A stretch of 64,000 nt of DNA, from contig JAJYUB010000009.1 in NCBI GenBank assembly GCA_021792795.1, positions 29,359 through 93,358 of the forward strand, written 5' to 3'. The position numbers and the translations under genes are program-made. Under the pieces are notes generated by a model, which had not been told where the DNA came from, made no database searches, and worked only from the letters and a program-made list of their open reading frames with translations. The DNA is from Acidobacteriota bacterium. GTDB taxonomy: Bacteria; Acidobacteriota; Terriglobia; Terriglobales; Acidobacteriaceae. How positions within the stretch are numbered: position 1 is the first letter of the stretch; every line of letters begins with the position of its first letter. This document shows positions 1-9,016 of this stretch, piece after piece.

Positions 1-244
1 GCGGCTCGCCCGCATCGCCGGCGTTGATCCAATAAATGTGCCATCCCGGATCCAATACAAAATGGAGGCCAGCAAGAAAATCATGGTTGGGTGCGATGCT
101 GTTTGTTTCCGTCACCATCTCGACGGTGAGGTGCGCGGCCCGTACCGGTTGCCCAAAGCTATGGCCGCAGAAAAGCAGAAGACCTGTAAGCATCGCCAGC
201 AAAATCGGCGACCTACGACGCAGGCGCATCGGGGTCCCCATCAT
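1..244 (-). CDS. DsbD/ScsB-like thiol:disulfide interchange protein, N-terminal part (cut by window edge)
   Basis: Only the first ~81 codons are present; the gene runs off the left edge. Two consecutive ATG codons (244 and 241) can serve as start. Visible are a basic N-terminus (RLRRR), a hydrophobic signal segment at about residues 13-26, and then an extracytoplasmic beta domain that includes PGWHIYWINAGDAG. That PGWHxYWxNxGDxG signature is typical of the N-terminal domain of DsbD/ScsB proteins, which carry electrons from cytoplasmic thioredoxin across the inner membrane to periplasmic partners. It is the last visible gene of a minus-strand run lnt-prfB-CoA-binding protein, about 20 bases after the preceding stop. 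The transmembrane and thioredoxin domains lie outside the window, so a shorter single-domain relative cannot be excluded. Confidence 0.7.
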   Translation of the reverse strand, partial: MMGTPMRLRRRSPILLAMLTGLLLFCGHSFGQPVRAAHLTVEMVTETNSIAPNHDFLAGLHFVLDPGWHIYWINAGDAGEP

Positions 245-264
245 TCTCGAGCTGCAGCGAATTC

Positions 265-684
265 TCAATGTGCATCCTTGTCAGCCGTCCAGCGAAGATG
301 TTCCTTGTACATGCATCGGTCCGCCACGACTTTGATGCCGTTCGCTTCCGCATGCGCAATGGCTTCGGGATGCATCACGCCCTCTTGCAGCCATAGATAC
401 CTGGCTCCGATGGCGATGGTTTCCTCCACAATTTTCGGCACAAATTCCGAAGCTCGAAACACATCGACCAAATCGACAGGAAATGGAATTTCCGCGAGCG
501 TTGGATAGCAATCTTCACCCAGCACGCTGGTCAACATGGGATTGACCGGGACGATGCGATATCCGCGCCGCTGCATCTGCGCCGCAACGCCATGGCTGGC
601 GCGCTCCGGCTTGTCGGAGATGCCGACGACAGCAATAACTTTTGCCTTCTCTAGAATCTCATCGATCACTTCGGGTTCGTTCAA
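265..684 (-). CDS. CoA-binding domain protein (YccU-like)
   Basis: A 139-residue protein with a Rossmann CoA-binding fold of the YccU/succinyl-CoA-synthetase-like family. Seen are the nucleotide-binding start IAVVGISDKPERASHGVA, the segment YRIVPVNP, and the conserved ARYLWLQEGV followed by a late DRCMYKEH. Proteins of this family bind CoA, but their cellular job is poorly known. The open frame extends into prfB, but a perfect GGAGG (690-694) sits five bases before a TTG at 684, so I take TTG as the start; the product then begins NEPEVIDEILEKAK, as in homologues. It lies 37 bases downstream of prfB and is probably cotranscribed with it. Confidence 0.8.
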   Translation of the reverse strand: MNEPEVIDEILEKAKVIAVVGISDKPERASHGVAAQMQRRGYRIVPVNPMLTSVLGEDCYPTLAEIPFPVDLVDVFRASEFVPKIVEETIAIGARYLWLQEGVMHPEAIAHAEANGIKVVADRCMYKEHLRWTADKDAH

Positions 685-721
685 AGTTACCTCCAGATTT
701 CCGTTCGCAATGGGTGCGTGC

Positions 722-1850
722 CTAGTCCAAATCTTCAACCGGGCCCGCAGGGTAATTCCCTTCCCGCCGCAGCCGTAAGAACCCGCGAATAAACATATCG
801 AGATCGCCATTCAGCACGCGATCGACATCTCCGGTCTCCACGCGGGTCCGGAGGTCCTTGACCATGCGATAGGGCTGCATCACATAGGAGCGGATCTGGG
901 AACCGAAATTGATCTCCAGCTTCGCATCTTCAATTTTGCGCGTAATTGCACGCTGCTTTTCCAATTCATATTCATACAATCGAGAACGCAACATCTTCAT
1001 CGCTTTCTCGCGGTTCTTGTGCTGCGAGCGTTCATTCTGGCAGGAAACGACAATTCCGGTCGCCAGATGCGTCATTCGCACCGCCGAGTCTGTCGTGTTG
1101 ACGTGCTGCCCCCCTTTGCCGCCGGAGCGATATGTGTCGATCCGCAAATCTTCCGGCTTAATGTCGATCTCAATGGAGTCGTCGATTTCCGGCGAAACAA
1201 AGACGCTGGCAAAGGAAGTGTGGCGGCGTTTGGCGGAATCGAACGGAGAAATTCGCACCAGCCGATGCACGCCGGTCTCGCCGGAAAGCAGCCCATAGGC
1301 ATAGTCGCCGGTCACGGTGAAGGTGGCGGACTTGATGCCCGCTTCCTCGGCCGCCTGATAGTCGTTGATCTCGGTCTTAAAATGCTGTCGCTCTGCCCAG
1401 CGCAGGTACATCCGCATCAGCATCTCCGCCCAGTCCTGGGATTCGGTGCCGCCGGCGCCAGGATGGACCGTCACAATGGCATTCAGCGGATCGGTCTCTT
1501 CCGACAACATGGTGCGCGATTCCAGTGCTTCGGAAAAGTTGCGCAATCCTTCGATCTCCCGCACCAGGTCGGGCTCGACCTGCTCGCCTTCACGAGCCAG
1601 TTCAAAATACGCAGCAATGTCATCTCTACGGCGCCGCAGTTCCGTATCGTCCGCCAACAAGGATTCCAGCCGCTTGCGCTCGCGCATCAAGGGCTGTGAA
1701 ACCGCAGGATTCGCCCAGACGGCTGGGTCGACTACTTTTTGTTCGATGGATGCGAGTTCTTTGCGCAGACGTTCCGCGTCAAAGATACTCCTGCAGATCG
1801 CGAACTTTTTGCTCGATGGGATTATAGGCAAACTCTAAGTCATTGAGCAT
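722..1850 (-). CDS. prfB: Peptide chain release factor 2 (programmed +1 frameshift)
   Basis: Release factor 2 recognises UGA and UAA stop codons and triggers peptide release on the ribosome. The gene is in two frames. Frame zero starts at ATG 1850, encodes 23 residues (MLNDLEFAYNPIEQK...) and stops at an in-frame TGA (1781-1779); the main frame continues from GAC at 1780 to the stop at 722, giving about 375 residues in total. The main part has the codon-recognition tripeptide in RISPFDSAKRRH and the catalytic GGQ in RSGGKGGQHVN. It starts 18 bases after lnt and no strong Shine-Dalgarno is visible, so translation may be coupled to lnt. Reading only the longest uninterrupted frame would miss the true N-terminus. 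Confidence 0.97.
1778..1792 (-). promoter_or_regulatory. RF2 autoregulatory +1 frameshift site
   Basis: On the minus strand the order is AGGAG, three bases, then CTTTGAC. This is the classical prfB recoding site: an internal Shine-Dalgarno pairs with the ribosome, CTT is the slippery P-site codon, and TGA C is the poor stop context. When RF2 is scarce, ribosomes slip +1 and make full-length RF2. All elements are intact here. Confidence 0.95.
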
Positions 1851-1868
1851 GGCGGACCAGTCTTGGAA

Positions 1869-3509
1869 TTAGATTTTCGTTCCCGGTCGATAGTTGTTTT
1901 GCACAGCCCCATCGACGGCAAGGACTATTGCGATTATGGCACATAGCCACGCCAGCAGGTCACCGTGGCGGGTATAAAAAGTCTCGCGAGACAAGTAATT
2001 GAAATGCGCCGGCAAGGAGGTCTCCACATGACGCGGCGCACTTTGCGCCACCTGTCCATGCGGGTCGATGACGGACGTCACGCCGCTGTTGGTATCCACC
2101 AATAGCCAGCGATCGTTTTCAATGGCGCGCATTCGACTCATATTCAGGTGCTGCCACGGGGCGCTGGTGTCTCCATACCAGCCATCATCGGAAATATTCA
2201 CCAGCACGTCCGCGCCAAGCTTCACGAATTGACGCACTTCATCGGCAAAAATCGATTCGTAACAGATGAAGACGCCATAGCGATGTCCGTCTGCCGCGAA
2301 TACCACGCGACGCTTGCCTGGCGTCATATGACCCACCTGGTCCGTCAGCGATCCTGCAAAGGACAATAGCTCCGGAAACGGCGTGTACTCCCCGAACGGA
2401 ACCAAATGCATTTTGTCGTAACGACCGACGAAGGTCCCGTCGGGTGCTACAAACGCGGCTGAGTTGTACATCGCGGTCCCCGCCTCGCCTGGTTCGCGCT
2501 CCACGGCGATATCGCCAACAATCATGGGCGCGTGCGCGTCCTCGGCCAATGCTGAAATCCAATGGCGAAATCGAGGATCGGCGCCTTCAAACGGCGCCGG
2601 CGATTCCGGCCAGACAATTACGCTGGTCGCCGGGTGTGGAGATTTACAGTCCGGTTGAATGATCTGCATCCGCGACGAGGGGATGCCCGTGTAGTATGGG
2701 TTGCACGCTTTTTCACTCAACGCGGCGAAGTGCTGCATTCGCTTATCGAACTCATCGCCCGCCCAGTTATTTCCTCCACTCACATTCAAGTCCGGCTGTA
2801 ACAGCATAGCGGTGGCGTGGGGAATCTCCGGAGTGGCGCGCAAAGTATATCCCTTCGACAATCCGGCCGCGAGTGCCAGCGCCAGCATGGGAGGAATCAG
2901 CCGTGCCCGCCATCCGCGGAAAAGAAAGAAACTGGCGACGGCGCAGTTCCCCGCCATCAGCACAAAAGAAATTCCGTACGCTCCTGTCCATGGCGCCAGT
3001 CGCGTCAACAGCAGGTTGTCGATCTGCGAATCGCCCAGTTGGTTCCATGGAAAACTGGTGACGCGCGCGCGCGCCAGTTCCACCGCAACCCATAGCACCG
3101 GGACCGATACCAACGCCCATACCCTGCTGCCAGTGGCCCGCTGGCCAAGGCTGACAAGAAACGCAAACAGGGCAAAGTAAAGACCAAGATACAAGCAAAA
3201 AAGTGCCAGTAGTATGCTGGCAGCCAACGGAGGAAGATTCCCGTACATCTGCATTGTGGATTCAATCCAGTAACAAGTGCCGCCATACCAGAGAATTCCG
3301 CAGAAATAGCCGATCAAGGTGTTTTGTGCGACGCGTTGCCAGCCAAATCCAGATCGCGGAACGAGCAGTGCAATCAGCAAGGGAACAAACGCGATCCACG
3401 CCAGGGCGGCGCGCCAGTGGGGCAGCGGGCCCGCAACCGGAAACGGCAGCACCAGCAGCACTCCGCTTTCCGCCGCAAGCACCCAGCTCAACTTCGATCC
3501 AGCGCGCAT
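1869..3509 (-). CDS. lnt: Apolipoprotein N-acyltransferase
   Basis: Transfers the third acyl chain onto the N-terminal cysteine of apolipoproteins at the periplasmic face of the inner membrane. The 546-residue protein has several hydrophobic helices in the first ~220 residues, then a nitrilase-like (CN hydrolase) domain. The catalytic triad is visible: Glu302 in WPESPAPFEG, Lys366 in YDKMHLVPFGEY and Cys416 in VFICYESIF. A final hydrophobic segment (LLAWLCAIIAIVLAV) anchors the C-terminus. Length and order match Lnt of other Gram-negative bacteria. It is the first gene of the minus-strand lnt-prfB run and is divergent from the small gene at 3598. Confidence 0.95.
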   Translation of the reverse strand: MRAGSKLSWVLAAESGVLLVLPFPVAGPLPHWRAALAWIAFVPLLIALLVPRSGFGWQRVAQNTLIGYFCGILWYGGTCYWIESTMQMYGNLPPLAASILLALFCLYLGLYFALFAFLVSLGQRATGSRVWALVSVPVLWVAVELARARVTSFPWNQLGDSQIDNLLLTRLAPWTGAYGISFVLMAGNCAVASFFLFRGWRARLIPPMLALALAAGLSKGYTLRATPEIPHATAMLLQPDLNVSGGNNWAGDEFDKRMQHFAALSEKACNPYYTGIPSSRMQIIQPDCKSPHPATSVIVWPESPAPFEGADPRFRHWISALAEDAHAPMIVGDIAVEREPGEAGTAMYNSAAFVAPDGTFVGRYDKMHLVPFGEYTPFPELLSFAGSLTDQVGHMTPGKRRVVFAADGHRYGVFICYESIFADEVRQFVKLGADVLVNISDDGWYGDTSAPWQHLNMSRMRAIENDRWLLVDTNSGVTSVIDPHGQVAQSAPRHVETSLPAHFNYLSRETFYTRHGDLLAWLCAIIAIVLAVDGAVQNNYRPGTKI

Positions 3510-3597
3510 CGTGTGCAGTCTACCATTCTATTGCAGCGCAACATTTTTTACGTGAAGCGTCCTAGGCATTCAGAGTGCCCGGCAGTACACTCTTGGA

Positions 3598-3729
3598 ATG
3601 CAGATCGTTCTGAAAGTTGTGGATCATGTGCTGGTGGCGATGTTCCTGATCGGCGGATTCGGTTCGGCTTTTGTGATTGTCATCAGTTTTGTTGAAGATA
3701 TGCATGAGCTTTTCAGCAAGAACGATTGA
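3598..3729 (+). CDS. 43-residue single-pass membrane protein, unknown function
   Basis: A short ORF beginning MQIVLKVVDHVLVAMFLIGG and ending in an acidic/polar tail (VEDMHELFSKND). It has one long hydrophobic segment, about residues 11-31, with Gly-Gly and Gly-Ser breaks, flanked by charged ends. The coding sense is supported by the clean hydrophobic/charged pattern; no strong ribosome-binding site is seen. It sits 88 bases from the divergent lnt start. I believe similar tiny proteins occur in other Acidobacteria, but I cannot check that here. Function unknown; a small membrane subunit or regulator is possible. Confidence 0.55.
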   Translation: MQIVLKVVDHVLVAMFLIGGFGSAFVIVISFVEDMHELFSKND

Positions 3730-3881
3730 CCGCGGCGGAAGGTCCATCCCGAGGATTATGAAACTCCAATATCATGGGAAATAGGTGCTGTTTTGCAGCA
3801 GGCTGCAACCGAATATCTCGATAGAAGCTCGCCATAGATTCGCGAGCATATAACCATGAACTGAACTTACGACCAGCGACC

Positions 3882-6281
3882 ATGCCAGAACAGACCGTTT
3901 CCGCGCCATCCCCCGCCAACCGTGTACGCATCGTTGTCGCATCCACCGTGATGCTGACATTCATCTCCTTTTGGAGCGCGGCTGCAATTGTGCTGAACGA
4001 TTTAGCGTCCTCCGCGTTCTATGCGGTAGGAATTGCGGAGCAGGATTTTGGCAAGTCCGCGCCCTGGATCGTGCTCGGGGTGATGCTTTTCTCGTTTGCA
4101 GTGCGCGCGGTCTACGTGGAAAGCTGCTCGATGTTCACGCGCGGCGGCGTTTACCGCATTGTGAAAGAAGGACTGGGGGGCACCTTTGCCAAGGTCAGCG
4201 TATCCGCGCTGATGTTCGACTACGTCCTGACAGGCCCGGTATCGGGCGTGTCCGCCGGCCAATACATTGTTGGGTTGCTGAATGAGTTGCTGCGAATCTG
4301 CGCGGGGCATCCAGTTTTAGGCGGCTTGCTGCTCTCTTCTCCTGGCCACGCGATCCAACTTCCTGTCAACGCAAGCGCGGCTGCGATTGCCGTCATCGTC
4401 ACGTTGTTTTACTGGTGGCAGAACGTCAAGGGAATCGAGGCTTCCAGTCAGCGCGCTGTCGACGTCATGAAAATTACCACTTTGATGGTGGTCATTATGA
4501 TGGCGTGGGGGGGCTTCTCCATCGTCTACAAGGGTGCGCATTTACCTCCGATGCCCGTCCCCTCGAATTTGAAATTCACCGCCGACTCGTTCGGCTTCTT
4601 ACGGCACACGAGCCTGATGAAGACTTTCGGTCTGTTTGGCATTCTGATGGCCTTTGGCCATACAGTGCTGGCCATGAGCGGTGAAGAGACCCTGGCCCAG
4701 GTCAACCGGGAAATTCAACATCCGAAGTTGAAAAACCTTAAACGCGCTGCGATCGTCATCGCCATCTATAGCTTGATCTTTACCGGCGGCGCTTCCCTGC
4801 TGGCGGTGATGTTGATTCCCGATCAGGTCCGCGTGTCGGTTTACGGCAACAATGTAATTGCGGGAATTGCGATGTACCTGGCCGGCCCTCTCGCCCTGCG
4901 CGTTGCGTTTCGCATCTTTGTCGTAATTGTGGGTTTTCTGATCCTTGCCGGCGCTATCAATACCTCGATTATCGGCTCCACCGGCGTGCTGATGCGGGTC
5001 GCGGAAGATGGGGTCTTGCATGATTGGTTTCGCAAGCCGCAACGGAAATTCGGGACTCCTACACGCATCATCAACCTTGTAACCGGCCTGCAGCTCGCCA
5101 CTATCCTGTTGAGCCGTGGCAACATTATTGTGATTGGCGAGGCCTACGCCTTTGGAGTGATTTGGAGCTTTACCTTCAACGGGCTCGCCATGCTGGTGTT
5201 GCGCTATCGATATAAAGGTGAGCGCGGCTGGAAAGTTCCGATCAATCTTCGTATTGGGAATGTTGAACTTCCAATTGGACTGTTCTCGGTGTTTCTGGTT
5301 CTTTTCAGTACCGCAATTGTCAATCTTCTGACCAAGGAAGTGGCAACCATCAGCGGCCTGGTTTTCGCAGCTACTTTCTACCTCATCTTTACTTTGTCGG
5401 AGAAGGACAATATCCGCCGGCACGCGTTGGCCGCGCGAGAGATGAAAGAACACTTTCAACTGGAAAACGACGACACGGTCAGCCGCGAGAGTTTACGAAT
5501 CCGTCCCGGCTGCATCGTAGTCACGATGCGAGACGTTCGGGCGACCGGCGCGCTTCGCTGGGCCCTCTCGCGAAGTTCGGAAGAAAGCCAGGACGTCGTT
5601 CTGCTGACGGCCCGCTTGATGGGAGCTGGCGGCCCGGAATATATTGACGCTTCGCAACTGGCATTTACTGAACATGAGCAGACGATTTTTACACAGGCGG
5701 TGGCGGTTGCGGAAAGCTTTGGCCGCCACATTTCACTTCTGGTGGTTCCTGCGGGCGATCCATTTTCTGCGCTTGTGCAAACGGCAAATTCATTGGAGGC
5801 CGCAACAGTTGTCGCAGGGCTTTCCTCGCGGATGACGGCGGAAGAGCAAGCATTTTATTCTGGACGCGCCTGGGAAGCTCTTCCTGAACCCAAGCGCCAA
5901 TTCACTTTCTATGTGGTCATGCCAGATGGCTCAGCAAAGTCTTTCCATATCGGACCGCACGCTCCGGCATTGCAACCGCAAGATGTCGAGTTAGTTCATC
6001 AGTTATGGCTAAGATTTCGCGGCGATGCTTCGATGAAGGAATTGCACCATAGCGACATTGTCACCTATGCGTTGGACAGGCTGGCTGTACAGTATCAGTC
6101 GGATCGTCAGGAAGTACTCGATGGTTTGCGGCGATCCGTTGAAGACAAGGGCCATTTGCTCGGCAGTCAATTCGCAATGGAGAGTCGAATTCAGAAGCCG
6201 ATGCTTCCACCAGCCCCTGCCGACCTGGATACATTGGACGCCGAAGAACAACCGCAATCGACAGACAAGAAGAGCGAGTAG
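3882..6281 (+). CDS. APC-family amino acid permease with long soluble C-terminal region
   Basis: A 799-residue protein. The first ~490 residues contain about a dozen hydrophobic segments of the amino acid-polyamine-organocation (APC) superfamily, including the glycine-rich first helix region and GEETLAQVNREIQHPKLKNLKRA in the loop typical of these permeases. After RHALAAREMKEHFQLEND the remaining ~290 residues are soluble, with a Rossmann-like, universal-stress-protein-like pattern (QDVVLLTARLMGAGG; ISLLVVPAGDPFSALVQTANS; ATVVAGLSSRMTAEEQ). It probably imports amino acids or related organic cations; the tail may be regulatory. The start ATG has only a weak ribosome-binding site. Substrate cannot be told from the sequence. 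Confidence 0.85.
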   Translation: MPEQTVSAPSPANRVRIVVASTVMLTFISFWSAAAIVLNDLASSAFYAVGIAEQDFGKSAPWIVLGVMLFSFAVRAVYVESCSMFTRGGVYRIVKEGLGGTFAKVSVSALMFDYVLTGPVSGVSAGQYIVGLLNELLRICAGHPVLGGLLLSSPGHAIQLPVNASAAAIAVIVTLFYWWQNVKGIEASSQRAVDVMKITTLMVVIMMAWGGFSIVYKGAHLPPMPVPSNLKFTADSFGFLRHTSLMKTFGLFGILMAFGHTVLAMSGEETLAQVNREIQHPKLKNLKRAAIVIAIYSLIFTGGASLLAVMLIPDQVRVSVYGNNVIAGIAMYLAGPLALRVAFRIFVVIVGFLILAGAINTSIIGSTGVLMRVAEDGVLHDWFRKPQRKFGTPTRIINLVTGLQLATILLSRGNIIVIGEAYAFGVIWSFTFNGLAMLVLRYRYKGERGWKVPINLRIGNVELPIGLFSVFLVLFSTAIVNLLTKEVATISGLVFAATFYLIFTLSEKDNIRRHALAAREMKEHFQLENDDTVSRESLRIRPGCIVVTMRDVRATGALRWALSRSSEESQDVVLLTARLMGAGGPEYIDASQLAFTEHEQTIFTQAVAVAESFGRHISLLVVPAGDPFSALVQTANSLEAATVVAGLSSRMTAEEQAFYSGRAWEALPEPKRQFTFYVVMPDGSAKSFHIGPHAPALQPQDVELVHQLWLRFRGDASMKELHHSDIVTYALDRLAVQYQSDRQEVLDGLRRSVEDKGHLLGSQFAMESRIQKPMLPPAPADLDTLDAEEQPQSTDKKSE

Positions 6282-6445
6282 GTCTATCCGCACATACTAC
6301 CTGCTGTCTCCTCGATCAATCATCCGTCATTTGCTATCCAACCCATCCGTTATGTAATGTTATAGTGTAAGCTGTTTCCGCGAGCCAGTTAGGAATTCGT
6401 GGGAGTTTGCACCAAATCACTTTTCAAGGGAAATATGGAGGTACT

Positions 6446-6700
6446 ATGGATTTTCATCGACTCGTACACGAAATCGACTCGGAGATTTCGCGGCTGCAAC
6501 AAGCTCGCGCATTGTTAACAGGGGAACCAACAAAGCGCGGCCCAGGCCGCCCGAAGGCGGCGATATCTCACAAGGCTGCGACGACCGGCAGCAAGCCGGC
6601 AAAACGCAAGCGTCGCCTCTCGCCGGAAGGCAGGAAACGTATTGCCGACGCGATGCGGAAACGTTGGGCAGAGCGCAAGAAGCAGCAAGGCTCCAAGTAA
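6446..6700 (+). CDS. Small basic DNA-binding-like protein with GRPK motif
   Basis: An 84-residue protein started by ATG 6446, eight bases after a clear GGAGG; the frame is open from 6407, but the Shine-Dalgarno decides the start. The N-terminal third is a short helical segment (LVHEIDSEISRLQQARALL). The rest is Lys/Arg/Ala rich, with one AT-hook-like core (KRGPGRPK) and a basic C-terminal helix (LSPEGRKRIADAMRKRWAERKKQ). This layout is common in small nucleoid-associated or H-NS-like/AT-hook proteins of soil bacteria. The role is probably DNA binding, by inference. It is followed at once by a strong terminator, so it is likely monocistronic. Confidence 0.75.
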   Translation: MDFHRLVHEIDSEISRLQQARALLTGEPTKRGPGRPKAAISHKAATTGSKPAKRKRRLSPEGRKRIADAMRKRWAERKKQQGSK

Positions 6701-6717
6701 TCCAGTATTCTGTTGGC

Positions 6718-6748
6718 AACAAAGGCGGCGCAACAAGCCGCCTTTGTT
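6718..6748. terminator. Bidirectional intrinsic terminator
   Basis: A perfect 12-bp stem (arms 6718-6729 and 6737-6748, AACAAAGGCGGC and its complement) with a 7-base loop. It lies 18 bases after the stop of the + strand gene ending at 6700, and 37 bases beyond the stop of the convergent minus-strand gene at 6785. A/T-rich arms at the stem base supply T-runs on both strands. Confidence 0.9.
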
Positions 6749-6784
6749 TGGGATGAAATGCGTAGCTAGATTGCAAGATATTCC

Positions 6785-7495
6785 TTATCTCAAACTGTCT
6801 CCAGGTTGGAGTTCGACCACTTCGATTTCTTTTCCGCGCAGATGTTCCCGCAATTCTTTCGGCGTCCCAGTCAGTTGCGGGAATGTTCCGTAGTGTATCG
6901 GAATTACCTTTTTTGATCCCAAATACTCTGCTGCAAGCGCAGCTGCCCGCGGGCCCATCGTAAAGTGATCTCCAATCGGCAGACAGGCAATTTCCGGCGC
7001 ATACAATTCGCGCAAAAGTTTCATGTCGCTGAATAGCGCTGTGTCTCCGGAGTGATAGATGGCGGGTTCACCATCCACTTGCAAGACGTATCCTGTCGCA
7101 ACTCCGGCATAGATCGCCGATCCTCCGTCATCAATACTCGATGAGTGTTTGGCATCCACCATGCAGATCGTTACATCCTGAAAACGGAACGCGCCTCCCA
7201 GATTCATTCCTACCGTCTTCTTTACCCCCTTCGATGACAACCACCCGGTCAGCTCATAGATTCCGACGAAGGTTGGATGATACTGTTGGTCCACAGACAA
7301 CGCGTCCCCGATGTGGTCTCCATGGCCATGGGTGCAAAGAACGAGATCAACTTTTTCTGGGGCTTTCCAGTCTTTCGGAAACGATGGGTTCGACTCCATC
7401 CATGGATCGATCAAGATGGAAGTATCTTTGGCAGTTTGAAGATGGATCGTAGCGTGACCCAGCCATTGCAATGTCATCCCGTGAAAATGAGGCAT
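6785..7495 (-). CDS. UPF0173 metal-dependent hydrolase (metallo-beta-lactamase fold)
   Basis: A 236-residue protein with the complete signature of the UPF0173 branch: MTLQWLGHATIHLQT at the N-terminus, the metal-binding CTHGHGDHIGDALS, a mid Asp in VDAKHSSS, HSGDTALF, and the final His in KKVIPIHYGTFP. Members are small cytoplasmic hydrolases related to RNase Z and lactonases; physiological substrates are unknown. It is convergent with the preceding small basic gene and divergent from the P450 gene, with about 50 bases between starts. Confidence 0.9.
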   Translation of the reverse strand: MPHFHGMTLQWLGHATIHLQTAKDTSILIDPWMESNPSFPKDWKAPEKVDLVLCTHGHGDHIGDALSVDQQYHPTFVGIYELTGWLSSKGVKKTVGMNLGGAFRFQDVTICMVDAKHSSSIDDGGSAIYAGVATGYVLQVDGEPAIYHSGDTALFSDMKLLRELYAPEIACLPIGDHFTMGPRAAALAAEYLGSKKVIPIHYGTFPQLTGTPKELREHLRGKEIEVVELQPGDSLR

Positions 7496-7547
7496 GGATT
7501 TTCTCTCCTTAATATTTTAATTTTGCCATAAACTCCTCTCTTATCAG

Positions 7548-8978
7548 ATGCAGTCCACAGCGCGATACTGGATCGAAAGACAGCCACGCACGAAAGGAAC
7601 TCCTCTTCCATTGACCGAGATTGCCAGCACCCATTACCCTCCCGGCCCGAGCTACCGCGACCGATTGCGCAATCCCGGGTTATTGCGTCTCAGTACGCAC
7701 GAGTTTCTCGAGCGAAACGCAAAAACATACGGAGACATTGTTCACTACAAAGCCTTTGGGCGCGATGTCTTCCAATTTAACCACCCGGAGATGGTGCAGG
7801 AGGTACTTGTTCGCGATGCATCCATGCAGCACCGCGGCATCGTGATGCAGCGCGCGAAGTTTGTTTTAGGCGAAGGACTGTTGACCAGTGAAGAACCCCT
7901 CCACATGCGCCAGCGGAGACTGGTCCAGCCAGGATTTCACCGGCAAAGGATTGCGGACTACGGGAGGACGATGTTACAGTTTGCCGGCGAGATGACGTCC
8001 CGGTGGCACAGTGGGGATTCTTTCGATATTCATCGATCCATGCTTGAACTCACGCTGCGAATTACCGGTAAATGCCTTTTCGATAGCGATGTGAAATCCG
8101 AAGTGAAAACCATCTCTGACTCGGTAACGGCGTTTATGGGTTTTCTCCCGCTGGCATTTCTGCCCTATCCGCACCTTTTGTTGAAAATACCTTTTGGCTT
8201 TCCAGGTCGCATACGGAAATCTCAGAAGAAGCTGGATAGCTTGATTTATAAGATGATTGCTGACCGTAGAAGTTCCGGCGTTGACCACGGAGACCTGCTG
8301 TCGATGTTGCTCGCCAGCCAGGACTCAGAAGGCGGCACTGGCGGCATGACCGATCGGCAAATCCGAGACGAGTGTCTCACGCTGCTGCTGGCAGGACATG
8401 AAACAACGGCAAATGGTTTGAGCTTCATCTTCTTCCTGATGGCGCAACACCCCGATGTGCAGGAAAAAGTATTTGCAGAAGCGTCGGCCATTTTTGGAAA
8501 CGCCTTCTCCCAGCCGCTCCGCGCAGCGGAAATATATGACCGCCTTCCATACTCCCAGCGGGTGGTGTCAGAGGCCCTGCGGATGTATCCACCCGTTTGG
8601 GTCACGGCACGCACCGCGGCGGTGTCGTATGCCTATCGCGGCCTGGCCATTCCTGTCGGGTCTCTGCTGCTTGTCCCGCAGATCGCGATTCACCGAGATG
8701 CACGCTGGTATCCCGAGCCGATGCATTTCAACCCGGACCGCTTCCTTCCGGAGGCGAGTGCGGCACGTCCTCGGCACGCGTACTTCCCTTTTGGCGCCGG
8801 CTCGCGCATATGCATTGGAGAAAACTTTGCGTGGATGGAGGCGGTGCTGGTATTGGCCAGCGTCATCCGAAACTGGCGCCTCAGATTTAACGGACCAGTT
8901 TCAGCCGAGCTTCCACTGAGCGCCCAGATTTCTCTTCGGCCTCGAGATGGGGTCGTGATCTCTGCAACAAAAAGATGA
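7548..8978 (+). CDS. Cytochrome P450
   Basis: A soluble 476-residue P450 monooxygenase. Diagnostic parts are visible: the oxygen-activating I-helix LLAGHETTAN near residue 280, the K-helix E-x-x-R (SEALRMYPPVW), and the heme loop FGAGSRICIG at 415-424 with Cys422 as axial ligand. The N-terminus has no membrane anchor. The proline-rich YPPGPSYRDRL opening and PxxW after the K-helix resemble the bacterial CYP4/CYP102-like fatty-acid or terpene hydroxylases, but the substrate is unknown. No ferredoxin or reductase gene is adjacent. The next gene is convergent. Confidence 0.93.
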   Translation: MQSTARYWIERQPRTKGTPLPLTEIASTHYPPGPSYRDRLRNPGLLRLSTHEFLERNAKTYGDIVHYKAFGRDVFQFNHPEMVQEVLVRDASMQHRGIVMQRAKFVLGEGLLTSEEPLHMRQRRLVQPGFHRQRIADYGRTMLQFAGEMTSRWHSGDSFDIHRSMLELTLRITGKCLFDSDVKSEVKTISDSVTAFMGFLPLAFLPYPHLLLKIPFGFPGRIRKSQKKLDSLIYKMIADRRSSGVDHGDLLSMLLASQDSEGGTGGMTDRQIRDECLTLLLAGHETTANGLSFIFFLMAQHPDVQEKVFAEASAIFGNAFSQPLRAAEIYDRLPYSQRVVSEALRMYPPVWVTARTAAVSYAYRGLAIPVGSLLLVPQIAIHRDARWYPEPMHFNPDRFLPEASAARPRHAYFPFGAGSRICIGENFAWMEAVLVLASVIRNWRLRFNGPVSAELPLSAQISLRPRDGVVISATKR

Positions 8979-9016
8979 CGGAAGCCCATGTGTGGGGCAG
9001 CACGGTAGAGATCTGC

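Noticed and set aside
4599..5459. 286-residue minus-strand ORF
   Set aside because: Lies wholly antisense to the APC permease; composition rich in Asn/Gln/His with no recognisable motif, a shadow frame.
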